Below are positions 63,218 to 64,000 of a stretch of DNA of 64,000 bases, piece by piece (positions within the stretch are counted from its first letter, which is position 1; every line of letters starts with the position of its first letter). The translations under genes were made by a program, and so were the position numbers. The stretch comes from Rotaria socialis. Its lineage: Eukaryota > Rotifera > Eurotatoria > Philodinida > Philodinidae. A model generated the notes under the pieces. That model ran no database searches and was not told where the DNA came from. It saw only the letters and a list, made by a program, of their open reading frames with translations. Location: assembly GCA_905331475.1 (NCBI GenBank), contig CAJNYU010001055.1:1-64000 (forward strand). Reading direction: 5' to 3'.

Positions 63218-64000
63218 TTTTTTTCACAAATTTAATGATCAAACGTAGTCTACTTGTAATACAAGGTCACCAAAAAATTTTCTACGAACGCAAGAGAAAC
63301 GAACAGAATATATGAATAGTTCAAACGTAATACGATGTCATTCGTTGATTTGTTACTTAACTATTACCAATCAATTTATCAAATTTCACCTTCATCTTTT
63401 TATTTCACACAATTTAGCAATCTAATGATGTCAAATAAAGTTACAAAAATGTGACTAATGATATTTTTTATTCAAGTTCAATTTTTACTTTAATCAATTG
63501 ATAGATGTCAGTGACATATTGAGTTTGTAAATGTATATATATATATATATATATATAATATCTATATTTCCGTCGTTGTAAAGTACTATATGAATACAGG
63601 TTTTTTGCATTCAAATCATAGCTTTTTGTTGAATCCTTTTTATGTGAAATGAAAAATCTTGCTGGAATTCTTCTCCAACAAGATTTATGTTTTCAATAAT
63701 TACTCGATATGTCGATTAATTACATATGCATATCAGTTACGACAAGACGATGAAACCTTAACTTTGAAAGTAATAAATTTTCGTAGGCTATCTCTAGATG
63801 AATTTCTTTGAAACGTAGTTGATATAAAATGTATGGATGTTTGTTCACTTAATATGCAATAAGGAAAAATATTTGTTCAATCATTAAAAGAATTTCTGTT
63901 GTATGGAATGACAATTCTTTCAAATAAATCATTATAAAGTCATTTATTTGTTGAGAAGTTTCACTGTAAATATTAGAATAGAAGAATGTTTATCGTTATT
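63218..64000. other. Gene-free right edge
   Basis: No gene seen. A (TA)n microsatellite of about 12 units lies at 63533-63557. Confidence 0.5.
63533..63557. repeat. (TA)n microsatellite
   Basis: Uninterrupted TA dinucleotide tract. Confidence 0.9.

Overview
The window is eukaryotic nuclear DNA, AT-rich, with intron-containing animal genes. Most introns are very short (about 50-90 bp, GT-AG). The gene content, an F-box protein with a divergent body, small introns, likely splice-leader acceptors beside start codons, and short TGTGGG-type telomere-like motifs fit a bdelloid rotifer best (Adineta/Rotaria/Philodina type). The assignment is an inference; another small-intron protostome cannot be excluded from one window.

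Layout. 1-10.9 kb is accessory: no intact gene, but decayed fragments of a TRAF MATH domain and a T-box-like exon, a short inverted telomere-like motif, and three different repeat elements, each built from its own short palindromic motif (CCGGA cluster; a 1.05-kb inverted-repeat element full of CAAGATTCTTG; a 1,128-bp hAT-type non-autonomous element with a perfect 8-bp target duplication). 11.1-12.8 kb: single-exon F-box gene (-). 16.3-17.7 kb: Pitx homeobox gene (-) flanked by long gene-free DNA. 24.7-34.8 kb: a complete agrin gene (+) of about 31 coding exons. 35.0-38.9 kb: ERMP1-type M28 metallopeptidase (-), convergent with agrin. 41.3-42.6 kb: 5'-truncated non-LTR retrotransposon (-). 43.9-47.7 kb: espin-type ankyrin/actin-bundling protein (-). 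52.5-53.4 kb: histone H1 with an intron (-). 56.4-57.3 kb: Golgi carbohydrate sulfotransferase (-). 58.8-60.5 kb: ZIP7-type zinc transporter (-). 62.3-63.2 kb: DEK-C/SWIB nuclear protein (-).

The most interesting signal is agrin. Two mutually exclusive first exons lie upstream of one shared body. One encodes a signal peptide plus an NtA (laminin-binding) domain; the other encodes a short basic cytosolic tail plus a transmembrane helix. Both end in phase 1 and can join the same acceptor. This is the same secreted/transmembrane dual N-terminus known from vertebrate agrin.

The genes do not form an operon or a single pathway. They are ordinary metazoan developmental, cytoskeletal, secretory-pathway and chromatin genes. 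All exon models were built by hand from splice sites and reading-frame continuity; every multi-exon model closes in frame to one stop codon.
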